Shown here one piece after another: positions 9,775 to 20,702 of a stretch of DNA of 22,957 bases. The position numbers and the translations under genes are program-made. Below the pieces are notes generated by a model, which made no database searches, was not told where the DNA came from, and saw nothing but the letters and a program-made list of their open reading frames with translations. How positions within the stretch are numbered: position 1 is the first letter of the stretch; each line of letters starts with the position of its first letter. The DNA comes from Elysia marginata (taxonomy: Eukaryota; Mollusca; Gastropoda; Plakobranchidae), in assembly GCA_019649035.1 (NCBI GenBank), contig BMAT01001966.1, positions 1,250,180-1,273,136 of the forward strand, read 5' to 3'.

Positions 9775-10560
9775 CCATTTCCCTACTTTTTTGGCTTTAG
9801 TAGGTCCATCATGTCCCGTAGTAGACCCACTATGTCCATTGTAGGTCTATCATGTCCCGTGTATGTCCATCATGTCCCATAGTATGTCCATCATGTCCCG
9901 TAGTAGGTCCATCATGTCCCGTAGTAGGTCCATCATGTTCCGCAGTAGGTCAATCATGTCCATTTTTACAGCAATAGGACATCCTTAGAGTGATTCATTA
10001 ATTCCATTTTCTTTGCCTGTGGCTTAGCTGGTCACTAGTACGCAGTTCTTGGACAGTAAATTCATTAACTTGTCAAACAAAGACAGACTTTCAGCCCGAT
10101 CTTCATCCAAATCTTCACTGAGATTTAAAACAACTCTGAAAATGGCTTAGTTGGCCTCAGTTGGGATGCTCTCTGGAGTTGCTGGCTCGAGATTGAAGTC
10201 TTCATGGGCAGCTGCATTCGTAGTTAATAGAGTCGATCCGATTGGCAGTGACGATGGCATTCTGGCAGGGTTCTACAAAAATACCCTCTGATTGCCCGAG
10301 ACACTGCCTTTTTCTGCAACACTATATACTTCATCATTCGGAGCATAATAATTATGTTGCTTCCAGAGTTGTTTGTAAACCAAACCATAAAACCAATGCC
10401 CCTATGCCGAGTCTCATATACAATGCACCATCCATCTCATCCGACTAATCCCAGCTTCGCAGTACACAATCATCTTTGCCTTCCACCAAATTAGTTGGTT
10501 AAAAGTGAGGACTAGTGTCAAGTCTTGTCGAATGGGTTCTTTGGTGACAAACCACCATGT
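9775..10560 (-). pseudogene. Decayed copy of an uncharacterised LTFDQPLWWKA / KAVSRAIRG protein family
   Basis: Reading the minus strand downward, landmarks appear in order. LVLTFNQLIWWKA is at 10515-10477. In a second frame, MRLGIGALVLWFGLQTTLEA lies within 10438-10355. Back in the first frame, YYAPN is at 10350-10336. In a third frame, KAVSRAIRGYF is at 10310-10278. The first frame then resumes with TLLTTNAAAHEDFNLEP from about 10230 and a Glu/Asp-rich stretch ending LFDKLM (10080-10063). MDMIDLL begins at 9963, and TKAKKVGKW is at 9801-9775. Each block and its order match an uncharacterised family that I recall with LTFDQPLWWKA, SGLQ, YAPN, GKAVSRAIRG, LFDKLM and FIKAERTGNW. First-frame stops occur at 10417-10415, 10405-10403, 10275-10273, 10152-10150 and 10026-10024, and about ten residues (the GGFHTEMSFLG-type block) are missing. 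It is a dead fragment of a longer gene. The family's function is unknown to me; it is often multicopy, so a mobile-element link is plausible. Confidence 0.75.
9795..9961 (-). repeat. Eight-copy minisatellite, 20-21 bp unit, coding-derived
   Basis: On the plus strand, eight copies of a unit around TAGGTCCATCATGTCCC are spaced 21, 20 or 21-type steps: the ATG of CATG falls at 9811, 9832, 9852, 9872, 9893, 9914, 9935 and 9956. The last copies (9893-9961) are the most alike. On the minus strand a 21-bp unit equals seven codons and reads M-M-D-L-L-R-D, in frame with the fossil gene upstream. It sits where the related family has its M-x-M-[IV]-D-[IL]-L-R segment, and the sequence right after it (9801-9775) continues the family as KAKKVGKW. 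The 20-bp units break the frame in the older half. Confidence 0.85.
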
Positions 10561-10564
10561 AAGT

Positions 10565-11535
10565 ACAATTAATGTCACTTAGGTTTATGTCCACTCTATT
10601 CCGAAAGAAACGCTCCGAACATCACTGGTTAGCATTTAATTTAATAACAATTATATTATATTTTTAAAAAAATGGTTTCATTTTTTTGCATAGAAATATT
10701 TATATGATTTAACAAAATATACAACGCTTGAAACTCAATACAATCTTTTTTTTAATTTGCTTGCAACTCGACAACTAAAAAAAATGACATATAAAGAAGG
10801 ACACTGTATTGTTTTTATAATGCTAAATACTGCTTTAGTAAAAAGATATCCCAGAAAAAAATAGTTTAGCACTTTTGCATCTCTTCAAAGCAAGCACAAT
10901 GACTCGAACTAATTGCAACGTATATTTCCATTAAGTCATGATTTTTTTACAGTAAGTCAAAATATCCATATATTACCAATAAAGAAATTTTAAATACAAT
11001 TATCTGCAATTCTATCTTTTTTGTATTGTGGGTCACCCTCAGGTGACTGAAATGACATTCAAATCGACCACTATTTAATGAAGGTATTAAACTTTTGACT
11101 CACGACATTACGAAGTATCAACGTTTAAACACTATCATATACATTCTGTCTAGCATTATATTTGACAGCCGCAATGAAAGCATAGTGATGAATACGATAT
11201 AAAAAGAAATATAACAATGTTTCAGTTTGCTTAAAACGTGACGAACAAAAAATTAAGTTGAAATATGAGACATAAGGACAATGCAGTACTATTTCCTAAT
11301 GCTATAATACGTTGTTTTGTGCAAGTTGTCTAAGGAAAAAGTGACTTTTTCGCCTCTCAACATCTAACCAAGGGCAAAAAATCTTACGTAAAATACGTTG
11401 ATAATGTGTGAAGTACTTCATATCTTGAGGTAATGATATGGTCAAGTTAAATCTCTGCACTATAAACAACCTGGTTTTACGTATCAGAAATGCTGTCTGT
11501 ATAACCGTTATTTTAAATCACTTGATTATTTCTTT
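10565..11535. other. AT-rich non-coding stretch
   Basis: Long A and T runs. One B-box-like GTTCGAGTC occurs on the minus strand near 10903-10911, without an A box. Nothing else was supported. The upstream (N-terminal) part of the fossil family was not found here. Confidence 0.55.
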
Positions 11536-11538
11536 TCG

Positions 11539-11871
11539 ATGAAACTCAACGCTTGGAAAGAAAATGACAGAGTTCAGTTTCAAATTTATACCGCGATCGT
11601 ATTGTGTGCTTCCTTCAAGGCAGTCCTTTTAGATCTCAATGTTCTTTATTCGGCGCCAACCCGACATAGGGTTACCGCCTTATTGAGTCTAGCTGTGTCC
11701 CCCGATCTAATCCTATTTGTATTTTGTCTCCTGGTTGACGGTAATAGTACTATATCCCTCATACCATTCTTCTACTCTTCGAGCTACAAGAGACCGTGGA
11801 TAACCAGATTCATACGGGGTGCCAAACCTAGCTATCACAATAACCTTTTTGTACTGATGTGGAACAGTTAA
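11539..11871 (+). other. Open frame of 110 codons, unidentified, with antisense frame
   Basis: ATG at 11539 opens the longest plus-strand frame after the GC-rich one at 4706. CpG and overall GC are higher here than in the flanks. The translation has two hydrophobic stretches that could be membrane helices (around residues 17-36 and 45-66), then a Lys/Arg/Tyr/Ser-rich end. The minus strand over 11713-11931 is also open (72 codons) and looks equally protein-like (ARRVEEWYEGYSTITVNQE). Both cannot easily be real. No family recognised; an eroded exon or element fragment is possible. Confidence 0.2.
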
Positions 11872-11937
11872 ACAGAATCGCGCAGAGCACCGAACATTAG
11901 GGAAAAGAAGACAGGTGAAAATTTCAGTCATTTTGAT

Positions 11938-12060
11938 AAATAGAGATAGATAGAAATAGATGGGTAGGCATGCATACAGTTAGATTGACAAAAAGATAGA
12001 TAGGCAGATTGATAGATAAATGGAAGAATAGATAGTTAGATAAACAGATAACTAGTTTGC
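11938..12060 (+). repeat. Degenerate GATA microsatellite
   Basis: Repeated (A)TAGATAGA units with many substitutions, including GTAGGCAG and AGATTGATAGATAAA variants. Confidence 0.8.
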
Positions 12061-12169
12061 ATGATTAATAATAGTCCAAAGTTGTCACTATGTCCAGTTT
12101 GCAAGGGTTTGGGTATGGACTAAAAGAAACAAAGTGTTCGAAAGTTTATAATTTTAGAAAAAAAATACA

Positions 12170-12237
12170 TGAATTAGTATATAGATACATTGATATATAT
12201 AAACAGATGGATTGATAGATAGATAGATAGATAGATG
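12170..12237 (+). repeat. GATA microsatellite
   Basis: The cleanest array, GATAGATAGATAGATAGATAG, ends at about 12236, preceded by degenerate ATATAGATACATTGATATAT units. Confidence 0.85.
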
Positions 12238-12342
12238 CCGCGTGAAAACTACACAGGGGTTTAAGTTATGTCCTCTATTTTTGAAATGAGCTCCTTTTTA
12301 GTTGAGCATTTTCTTTACTTTATGCACCTTTTAAAATTTAGA

Positions 12343-12395
12343 CCGATAGATAATTAAATGAAAAGATAGACGAATAGATCAACAGATAGAAAGAA
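12343..12395 (+). repeat. Degenerate GATA microsatellite
   Basis: Third cluster of GATAGA-like units separated from the second by about 100 bp of unrelated sequence. Confidence 0.65.
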
Positions 12396-12399
12396 TATA

Positions 12400-14115
12400 T
12401 GAAAAGAATAAAATGAGGAATTAGCAGTTGAAAGCAGACTATGAGAGACTAAGAACTGTTACGTCTGGAGGGTTTATGCCAGGAAGGGGCCAGAGGATTA
12501 AGGTTTTAGTCTAGACGTCTTACATTGAGTGAGGTATTATATGTCTACGGGCGAGCCTTTTATAAAACAATAAAATCTTTAGTGAGAGTGGTGAGAGGTC
12601 CTAATCACAAATAACAACATCTTCATGTGAAAATAAAAGTTCAACTGTGTAAAACTTCACCAGGGATGTCTGCATATTTAAGTATACATGTACATTAGGT
12701 CACTTTGTCTTTTTCATTTTTGAAACATGTGTCTGTGTTACGAAGTATATAACTAAGAAATCAGTATTGAAATAGAAAGTTGGAGCAGTGAACAGGCTTT
12801 TTACTTTTTCTCTACTCGCTTAATGAAAATAATGAAAAAAACCAATCTAAGCGTTTTTCCAAAGCTTGTTCTTAAAAACTATAGAAGTCACCATTTTAAA
12901 CCGAGTTACTGTTTTTCTTTTTAATTTGTACGGATAAATTATCAAAAAGTTGGTGCTCTGTTACTTACACTTTGGAATAACGTGCCATCCATACCTCATC
13001 TATTAGCTGGGAGGAGAAGACTCTCGCTAAAAGAGCTAGCTATACTTAAAACTCTAACGTAGTGCTACACCGGGAATAGCTAATGAAGGAAGGTGTGCAA
13101 CCGTAACTTGATTAATAGCGACATGCTAACAGCATGCACACCCGTACAAGATTAATGCATTCAGTGGCGAACATTTTATTAGTTTCCAATATGTGGAATT
13201 CACATCGAAAGATTCCCTCAGTACGACGTATCATATACATCCGAAGTACAAGGACTTTGTTGGACAAGCAGCCTTTTCACGCTATTGAATTTGGAGAGTT
13301 GGGAATGGAATATCAAAGACAGTATCAGCCTACATATGTGCTGTTATCGATATTTCTTCCGCTTCAATAACAGTGTCTTAATATGTTTTGTTCAAGTGCC
13401 GCAGTAAAGATATCTCGAAGGCGGCTGTGATATTAAGTGGAATGCATATTTCCTCACATTCTAAGGTAATCACTCATTATGACTTTAAGTGCACTTCTGT
13501 TTTCGAAGGCATAATCTAAAACTAAAAATTAACTTTGCAGTAAGTATATCGTTGGCACGTAAAGGAAGGATAAGTAAATTTAGCATTTTTTAAAAACAAC
13601 GCGTTCTTTTAAAAATCAGCAACAATAAAATTCCATACTAGACTTGAGGCTTTTGGAAGATCAATTTGCCAAAGAAGTACAAATTTTCAAGAGACAATCA
13701 AAAACAATTTGTCCTCTTTTCTTCAAAATGCTTTTTTAGGAATTCTCTTCTTATTTAAAGATTTTGAACTCTTAATATCTGTATTTTTTAAGGAAGAAAA
13801 TAACATGTCACTTTTTATGTAATCTATTCCTATAAATAGGATTATAAAGATGGTTGTTCCTCAAACAGGCGTTAGCAAATGATTCTGCAGGTGCTAATAA
13901 ATTATGACCTACCTAAATATAATTAAAATGACAGCGTGGATCACATTTATATGAATAAGCAGTAATATGAAAAAAAAAGCAAAAATATTGTCCTTGGATT
14001 TGTCCTGAGTCACGCAAGATCAACGGATCTATATTGCGAGAGGTACTGCAGCTAGGAACCCGTTTGATGCCTATTTTTATCTTCTTATTAACTATGCACA
14101 ATTCGTTTGCATCCA
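12400..14115. other. Mostly AT-rich non-coding stretch
   Basis: A slightly GC-richer part at 12960-13370 has a 78-codon plus frame (13134-13370) and a similar-length open frame opposite. Neither has a motif I recognise, so no gene is called. The rest shows no array or fold. Confidence 0.45.
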
Positions 14116-14118
14116 GAC

Positions 14119-14212
14119 ATCTTTCTGTCTGTCCCTCCCTCTCTCTTTTCCTCTATCCCTTTCTCTCTCTCTTTCTCTCTCTCTCCCTTTCTCTTTCTCT
14201 CCTGCTTTATCT
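14119..14212 (+). repeat. CT-rich pyrimidine tract
   Basis: Imperfect (CT)n, (CTTT)n and CCCT units. The plus frame over it encodes only Leu/Ser/Phe simple sequence. Confidence 0.9.
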
Positions 14213-14466
14213 TTTGCTTATACCACCTGATTCTTAGCTTGTCTTATCTCTCTTTTAATTAACCTTACTTTTCTCTTGTTTGTCTGTATGCATGTCTTTC
14301 TGATTCTTTTCCTCGGTACTTTTCTGGACTTTTTATTCAATAATTTCTGTTTCTCCCTATCTCCCAATTCTCTCTTGCAAATCCTAACAAAGTAAAAAAA
14401 ATCGATTTATTTTTTATTCAATATACGTGCAAGATACTCGTCTTCTCTTCAAACAAGAAGCAACCT
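14213..14466. other. Pyrimidine-biased non-coding stretch
   Basis: T- and C-biased continuation of the simple tract, with no array of its own. Confidence 0.5.
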
Positions 14467-14506
14467 TTTACCTGCCTTTGGCTTCCTCTAAAATCTAACA
14501 CCTGCT
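14467..14506 (+). repeat. 40-bp dispersed repeat, copy 1
   Basis: TTTACCTGCCTTTGGCTTCC and the following 20 bases match 17167-17206 at 37 of 40 positions. All three differences are C/T or A/G transitions. Confidence 0.85.
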
Positions 14507-14514
14507 CGTAGCAT

Positions 14515-15945
14515 AGTGCTGTTAAAAAACACGTTTTCATGTTATGACAGTAATTTGAGAGAAGCATAAAGTTAAGAGGATTGTTCTTTCAAAATGTCTT
14601 TGAATTTAATTGTTTTACCTGTTTCAGCAAGACTTAACTGCTGAAGTGTGAAATTAACAAAAAGTTTCTAATCGTTTGCCTTTTCTGGCTGAAAAAAATC
14701 CTCTCTTGTCAGCTTAGTAACACCCCAGAAAACAGGCCTTCATTGTTCTCAGAAGTCGTCAAATCTTTTCATGAAAAAACGAATAAGAGTAGTAATTTTT
14801 CGACTTGGTATTATTTAAATTTAGAGCTTGTTTACTATAGAGATTATAAAAAAAAACATTTTAAACTCCACAAAACTGTGAAAGTAATCACCATAAATTG
14901 CAAGCGCAAATTAACTTTAAAGACTGCAATAGGATGTCAGACTCCTAGAGATATTAATTAAAAAACGAACACTGGAAATAAAGATCTCATGTTTGAAATA
15001 GTCTGTAGGACAGAAAAATGATAACTCAAACAGGTTTTTTTCAGGCGCAGTATATAAATGTGTTAGTTAAAAGAATACGCGACGCTGACAGCTATTTGAT
15101 TCATAACAACCTTTTCAAGATTGTGTGTCAGCTTAATAGTCAATCAAGTGAATTATTTGCTGAGTAAAAACGATAGCTTACTTATAAGCAGTGGTCAAAA
15201 CTGTTCTTAGCAAGTGAGCAATTAAAACATCATTTTAACTCTCGGTTAAGAAGACATATTATTATAAATTCATTTAAAATGGAAATGGGACAAACAGGTA
15301 AGTACTTAAGCTTAAATTTTCATCGATAGTTGTTGAAAGGATAAAGATGTAAGAGTTTAAGCTAGTTTTACATTTTTCCTTTAGCAAAACCATACAAACG
15401 AAGATAAAAATTTAACTTTGCCAATTTTGAAGAGTCTATGTTTACCATATTTTCCTATGTCACTTAAAAAATTACACATTGTTATTTGCACATTGCTAAG
15501 TTTTCTCTTTTTTCGATGAACACAAGGCTGTGTATATGCCTTACTTCGCGTGTGTTTTTGTACATCGCAGCGTTTTACATAACGTAATGTTACAAGCGTA
15601 TAAGTTCTGAAAAATCAATTTTTTTTCGGGAGTATTGGCTCCATAAGCAGCTTGCTGCTCTAAGTTCCCATTCGGAGACGAAGCATTTAAATTGTAGGCG
15701 AATGTTATACTAAAAGACAATAGTGTCAGGAGAAACCGATCATGTCACATGAGATTTTTCTGGACGTGGCGATATTTTTAACGATACAACCTACAATGGT
15801 GAATCCAATGCCTTGGAGCTGTTCTTAAAATAATCCTGGATATGCTCCGCAGCTGTTGACATTTTGTCGGTAAACAGAAAGCCATTTTTATTGGCTCATC
15901 GGTAACTTACTCAGTTTATTTCCGTTTGAATCGACTCCCTTTTAT
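14515..15945. other. AT-rich non-coding stretch
   Basis: A 72-codon plus frame at 14743-14961 is Lys/Asn/Thr-rich as expected of A-rich DNA and is not called. No array or RNA was seen. Confidence 0.5.
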
Positions 15946-15947
15946 TC

Positions 15948-16150
15948 CATCTGTCTTCCCTCTCTTGGCAGTTATATATCTGTCGGTCTAACTTTCTCTG
16001 TCTTCATTTCTGTCTCTGTCTATTTTCTGTCTCTGTTTCTTACTATCTTTTTTGCCATTTTCTCTCGCTTGCATCGATTTCTCCTTATCCTTCTCTTCCC
16101 CTATCACATTTTTTTCATATCTATTTCACTATATTTATCTTTCAATCAAT
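15948..16150 (+). repeat. Pyrimidine-rich tract with TCTGTC units
   Basis: Degenerate CTGTCTCTGT, CTTTCT and TATCTT units, grading into TCTATC/TCCATC-like sequence up to about 16190. Confidence 0.7.
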
Positions 16151-16189
16151 CGGCCTATCTATACACCAGTCCATCCAGCTAACTGTATA

Positions 16190-17160
16190 TACTGTTACCT
16201 TTCTCCCTAGAGCTATATTTAATATTTTGGTGTGGTTGTCCGCTCTCTTGAATCCGCAAACATGTCCAGTCATCCATCTATGATCTCTCACCACCACCAT
16301 CTGTAGCCAGACTCAGGGGTGTTTATACACCTGTACTCGCTTCCTGCCGCTATACGAGACTTGCCTTGCTGATGCCTAGCCAGATCGAGTTGTGTTTATT
16401 ACTTCTCTCTAACATTCCACCATACAGAGTGGTCATAAGCTTACCGTTCCAACTGACAGCTAAAGTCTGCCGCTCATAGATAAAAAACCACATGTAAGAG
16501 ATGAAAGAAAAACATTCCGCTCTTTTCACACCATCTAGAATGAGGATAATAATTGTTTTTTAAACCGTTACTGGCACATGGTGGAGTCCTTGACTCTTCA
16601 TAAATCAAACTCCCCTACTGCTTGCGGTGCTTGGCTCATACTCTTAATCTGTTTTTAAACTTTCGGAGTAGATCTATAGCTTTGCTGATGGTTGATAGTT
16701 CAAATCACGATACATTAGGAAGAAGGGCTTTTTTCTTTTGAAGTGTGGAGCTTAATTTTTTGTTTTTCATGAGCATCTGTAAAAATTCCTTTGGAGAGAA
16801 AACCATGTAATTGACATTGTGTCTTAAATCTAATGTATGTCTTAAGTCTAATAAGAGACTGAAAAAACATTATGCAAGTGTTTAAAATTGTTTTCCAAAA
16901 CATTTTTGCATATGCTACAAAGAAAGCCTATATCCATATTGAGGAAAAAAGACATTGAAAGTATTTTTTTACATGTTTGAATAAACAAAGGTCGGTTTTT
17001 TTTTTGCTGTACCAAAACAAAATCCAAGCATATCAGGTACATACCCTGACAAAAGAAGAAAAAAGTAACATCGTAAACGTAAGGTGATGGAGTTCAAAAG
17101 GTTAAGATGGAAAGCATAAAAAAATTCACTTTGTTTTCTCACGTCAAAGAAGAGTTCCAT
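16190..17160. other. Non-coding stretch with a small tandem duplication
   Basis: An 18-bp unit TGTCTTAAATCTAATGTA (16820-16837) is followed by a near copy (16838-16854). Short minus frames at 16715-17163 overlap one another and are AT-driven, so no gene is called. Confidence 0.45.
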
Positions 17161-17166
17161 CAAGCG

Positions 17167-17206
17167 TTTACCTGCCCTTGGCTTCCTCTAAAACCTAGCA
17201 CCTGCT
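17167..17206 (+). repeat. 40-bp dispersed repeat, copy 2
   Basis: Same orientation as copy 1, exactly 2700 bp downstream. The match ends at CCTGCT in both, and flanking similarity is only faint. Confidence 0.85.
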
Positions 17207-17209
17207 GTT

Positions 17210-18090
17210 ATGCTAGAAATGTTGATGAAAGTCATAAACGGCACGCGCTTTAGACACAACCGTATGTGCTTGTGAGTTATAAGGTATTTTATTTGGGAGT
17301 TAGGGGACAAGACAGAAATAGTAGAAGTTATGTCTTTTGCGTTTTACTGCTGGCTGAGTTTTGATGTTGGTTAAATTGAACAACAATCACCTATCATCGT
17401 GGTAGGACGCCAAAAAGCATGTTTGTCATTTCATGCGATAAGAAAATTGCAAAACCGTGTACGCATGATAAAAAAGGAAAAGAAATTGTTAAGGGGATAT
17501 GAAAAATAAAGTTTAAAGTAAATGTTGCTGAAACCACCCTTTAAAAAATTTGCTATCATTAAAAATGTAAGCTTCAATGCTGCCTTACTTGATGGATAAA
17601 ACTAAAATTTGAACTCAGTAACCTTAAAGTTGTACCACGATTTCCAATAGGAAAATATTATCCCTTCTGGTTGAAAAGAAATGTTAGGCTATAACTAACA
17701 GGCACTTGGTGTTGGTTATTTTTAATAAAAGTTTCCGAGATGGATGTTTTTTGTCGGCATGTCAAATGAAGCCAGCCCTTGGATATTTGGATCATAGTTA
17801 AATCATTAGATGCTTAAGGTCATAGATGATTAGTATTTTTAAAGTTGAGAGTTAAGTGCATTCTATGTAAATGAGAACCAACTATTGCAATCCTTAGATG
17901 TAACCATGCAACGATTATATGGTGCACTCGTTTCAACTGAGATGATTCAAAATAGCCTCGGACCTATAAAACTGAGCAGCAAGTTGAAACAAGTGATAAT
18001 TTGAAGTGTTCACTGATTAAGAATTTGTCTTTATATAAACTGCGATATAAATATATCTCTACCATATATGATTACTTCTTTTACAAGAAG
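17210..18090. other. AT-rich non-coding stretch
   Basis: Nothing supported as gene, array or RNA. Confidence 0.55.
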
Positions 18091-18097
18091 ATCGTTA

Positions 18098-18290
18098 TAT
18101 TCTGCGGTTAGAGCACCAGCTGTCTTATATAGCTTTATCACTTCACACTTAATTAACCTTAGCGTCCATAGTGAAGGGACTTAACCTTACAAGATCTTCT
18201 TAAATATGGCGTCAAGCGCATTAAAAACAAGCGACAAGCGATACTCTGTAAAGCAAAAAAAAAAGAAAAAGGAAAAAAATAATAAAACTA
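18098..18290 (+). repeat. Possible short SINE (A-box-like head, A-rich tail)
   Basis: GCGGTTAGAGCACCAGCT (18103-18120) is close to the A-box/D-arm of many tRNAs. About 135 bp later an A-rich tail (18254-18290) begins, as at a SINE 3' end. No B box is visible between them, so this may be an eroded element or a coincidence. Confidence 0.35.
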
Positions 18291-20335
18291 TCTCCAGCAC
18301 TTCAACAACCTAATAGGATGAGCAAGAGCTTTATGCCTCACTAGGGACACCATCATGAAAGTTAGATAACATAGCTCCCAGGTAGTGGTTTGAAGTAAAA
18401 AAAGGGGTAGTAAAGACGTGTGAACATGCTGTCATCCTTTTGTCACCCCCAACCACTGCCCGTGCTTTATGCGATGTAACTTAACTAGTATAGGATTTAA
18501 AACAAACAGTCACATCGAAAACATCCGCGTAATCTCTCACACAGATTTTGAATGAGCTTGGAACAGATTGAATAATCTCAGATATTTTGCGTTTGAACTG
18601 TCGAATGCATTTTATTGGGAAGAAAAATATCGTTACCGCAATCCAGGAGTCTTTTCTTGATTTTTTCTTTCTCGTATGTAAAGATATCCTCCTTACCCAA
18701 CAAAAGGCTTTTTTGTCATTTTCTACATGTCATGTCCCTTACAGAAAACTGAACACAGTCGCCTATGTGAAAATTTCAGACTGAGGTTAATGTTTACTAA
18801 ATCATGAAAAGTAAAAAAGTTTTACAGTTTGTGATGTGACAGTTCAAAGTTTAACAAAAAGACACACACATAATTATTATATTGCTTCTTCACTTCGGGT
18901 GTGTGTGCTTTAAAAGTGGCGTTATTCAAAATACTGTGCAGAAATTAATTTGAATCAGTGTGTGTGATATTTTCAAATAATTGATGTATAGTGATTGTTT
19001 TGTTTTATCAATATGCTCTGAAAACAAACAATTCAATGTACGGCGCTTTTGATTTCTAGGTCTACGTTATATATATCAAACTTTTCAGGCAGAAAATGAC
19101 ATTTAGTCCAGAATGGTTTCCCTTTGTAAAAGATTCTTTTTGCATTTGTAAATTTGGTAATGTCCTTGATCTCTTTCTTGCTCCTCCAGCTACGCTCAGT
19201 AAAGCTAATGCAATCGTATCTTGTATTTGACATCAGTTCTTTTTGTAATAACTACCTCTCAAACATTTTACTTGTAGTAAGACAGAAATATTGTTTTACA
19301 GGTAATATTTTGTCGAGGTAGTGTCAATAGAAGTACTGTATGCCATGCATTGAGATAAAAAGGTCAAAGGAACTGTGAGCACATAGTCAAATGTGAAATG
19401 TCGGCAAGAAAATGCACTTTCCCTTAACGTTAGACTCGTATGTTCTTATTTAAGAAATTTATAAAAGCATTTACTGGTAGCTATGTTGTACACCATTCTA
19501 TGTGTGTGAATGTGGCTGAGTATTTTTTTTTATTTTCCGGATTAATTTTTTTTACTTCTTGGTTTAGCAATAGGAAATGCATCGTCTGTGGTGTCTTCAA
19601 TAGTTCTTGTTACAAATACGAAGCTTTTTTAACTCGTACGAAAAATATTCAATGTTTTTTTTATTCATCTGCCTGATAAACTCGTCTATAATTTATAGTA
19701 TTTTACTCAGTTTTCCTTATGGTTTGCAAAATTGAATTCAAATTTGTTTGTACCAAAGTAAAAGAAAAAGAGAAATATGTTTTCTTTGAACTGACATTAC
19801 CGAACCCAAGTTATAAGTAACATTTGCGAAACAAAGTTAATATTCTTACAATATGGATACAATTTCGAAACATTGGTAAGAATTGTATTGATCATGTTCA
19901 TGCGACTGACCACATAGCTCTTACACACTTATTTCAAATAAAATGTGTTCATAACTATATATTGTGGTAATTATTGATTTCGGGCCTAACAAAAAGAAAA
20001 TGTGACTTTTACACAAAATCAAGTTTTCCGCTATTACTCTTAAATATCAAGTATTTATCAGAATCAACAAAATGTTCCTTTTTTGTTCTTTTTTCGAGGG
20101 GAGTGGAAAGGGGGGCTTGGTATGTCGACTTTTAATTTCACTAGGAATTATACTTTTTCATTGTTCCTACGTCTCTTTCGAAACAGGCTGTAAAAAGTAA
20201 TAACCTGTGAATTCTTTTCGACAAATGTACTTGGAACCATGCTCTGTTTTACCCACTTTGTTATAACCAGATACAGCATGGAGTAAAATTGTGGAGAAGA
20301 CAGATTGGTATGAACAGAACATCAAGATATTAGCT
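18291..20335. other. AT-rich non-coding stretch
   Basis: Several short frames (18587-18784, 19033-19233, 19440-19676) have AT-driven composition and no motifs. A G-rich patch lies near 20096-20116. No array or RNA was recognised. Confidence 0.5.
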
Positions 20336-20339
20336 TGCA

Positions 20340-20702
20340 GAGCCCCTTTCCTGTGAAGGTTTCATGATACTGAGTGCCAGTTCCAGGCACAAGGCACCGC
20401 TCAGAAACGCTCGCACTAATTGGATGCCCAGACCTGGTGTTCTAGTCGACAGGTAGAAAGATGAGAAAGAAGTTGCGATCAAGAGACTAGTTCCTTCGAT
20501 TGAGAGCAAAGTGGCAGCCGGTGCTTCATTCTAAGAAAGCACTCAAAGCAGACATCGAAGCAGCCGATTGTGGGGTATCATGGTGTACACTCACTGTGAA
20601 CTGGGGTTCATTAAGCGGCTTGTCTCTTATACCCGGTAGCGTAAAGATACCTTACATAAGAGGTATAGAATTCTGCAGCTACTTTTTTCAGAACTGCTGA
20701 CT
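20340..20702 (+). other. GC-richer patch with short open frames, unidentified
   Basis: The composition is more balanced than in the flanks. A plus frame from ATG at 20500 runs 66 codons to 20700, with a Trp/Lys/Ala-containing start (MRAKWQPVLHSKKALKADIE). A second plus frame over about 20420-20535 reads as WMPRPGVLVDR, a stop, then KEVAIKRLVPSIESKVAAG. Either could be an eroded coding segment. No family recognised and no splice sites were assigned. Confidence 0.2.

Noticed and set aside
9643..9882. 79-codon plus-strand frame running into the minisatellite
   Set aside because: The coding signal at this locus is on the minus strand. The plus frame is a shadow plus satellite units.
10242..10448. 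68-codon plus-strand frame
   Set aside because: It lies antisense to the minus-strand fossil gene, whose family motifs explain the composition.
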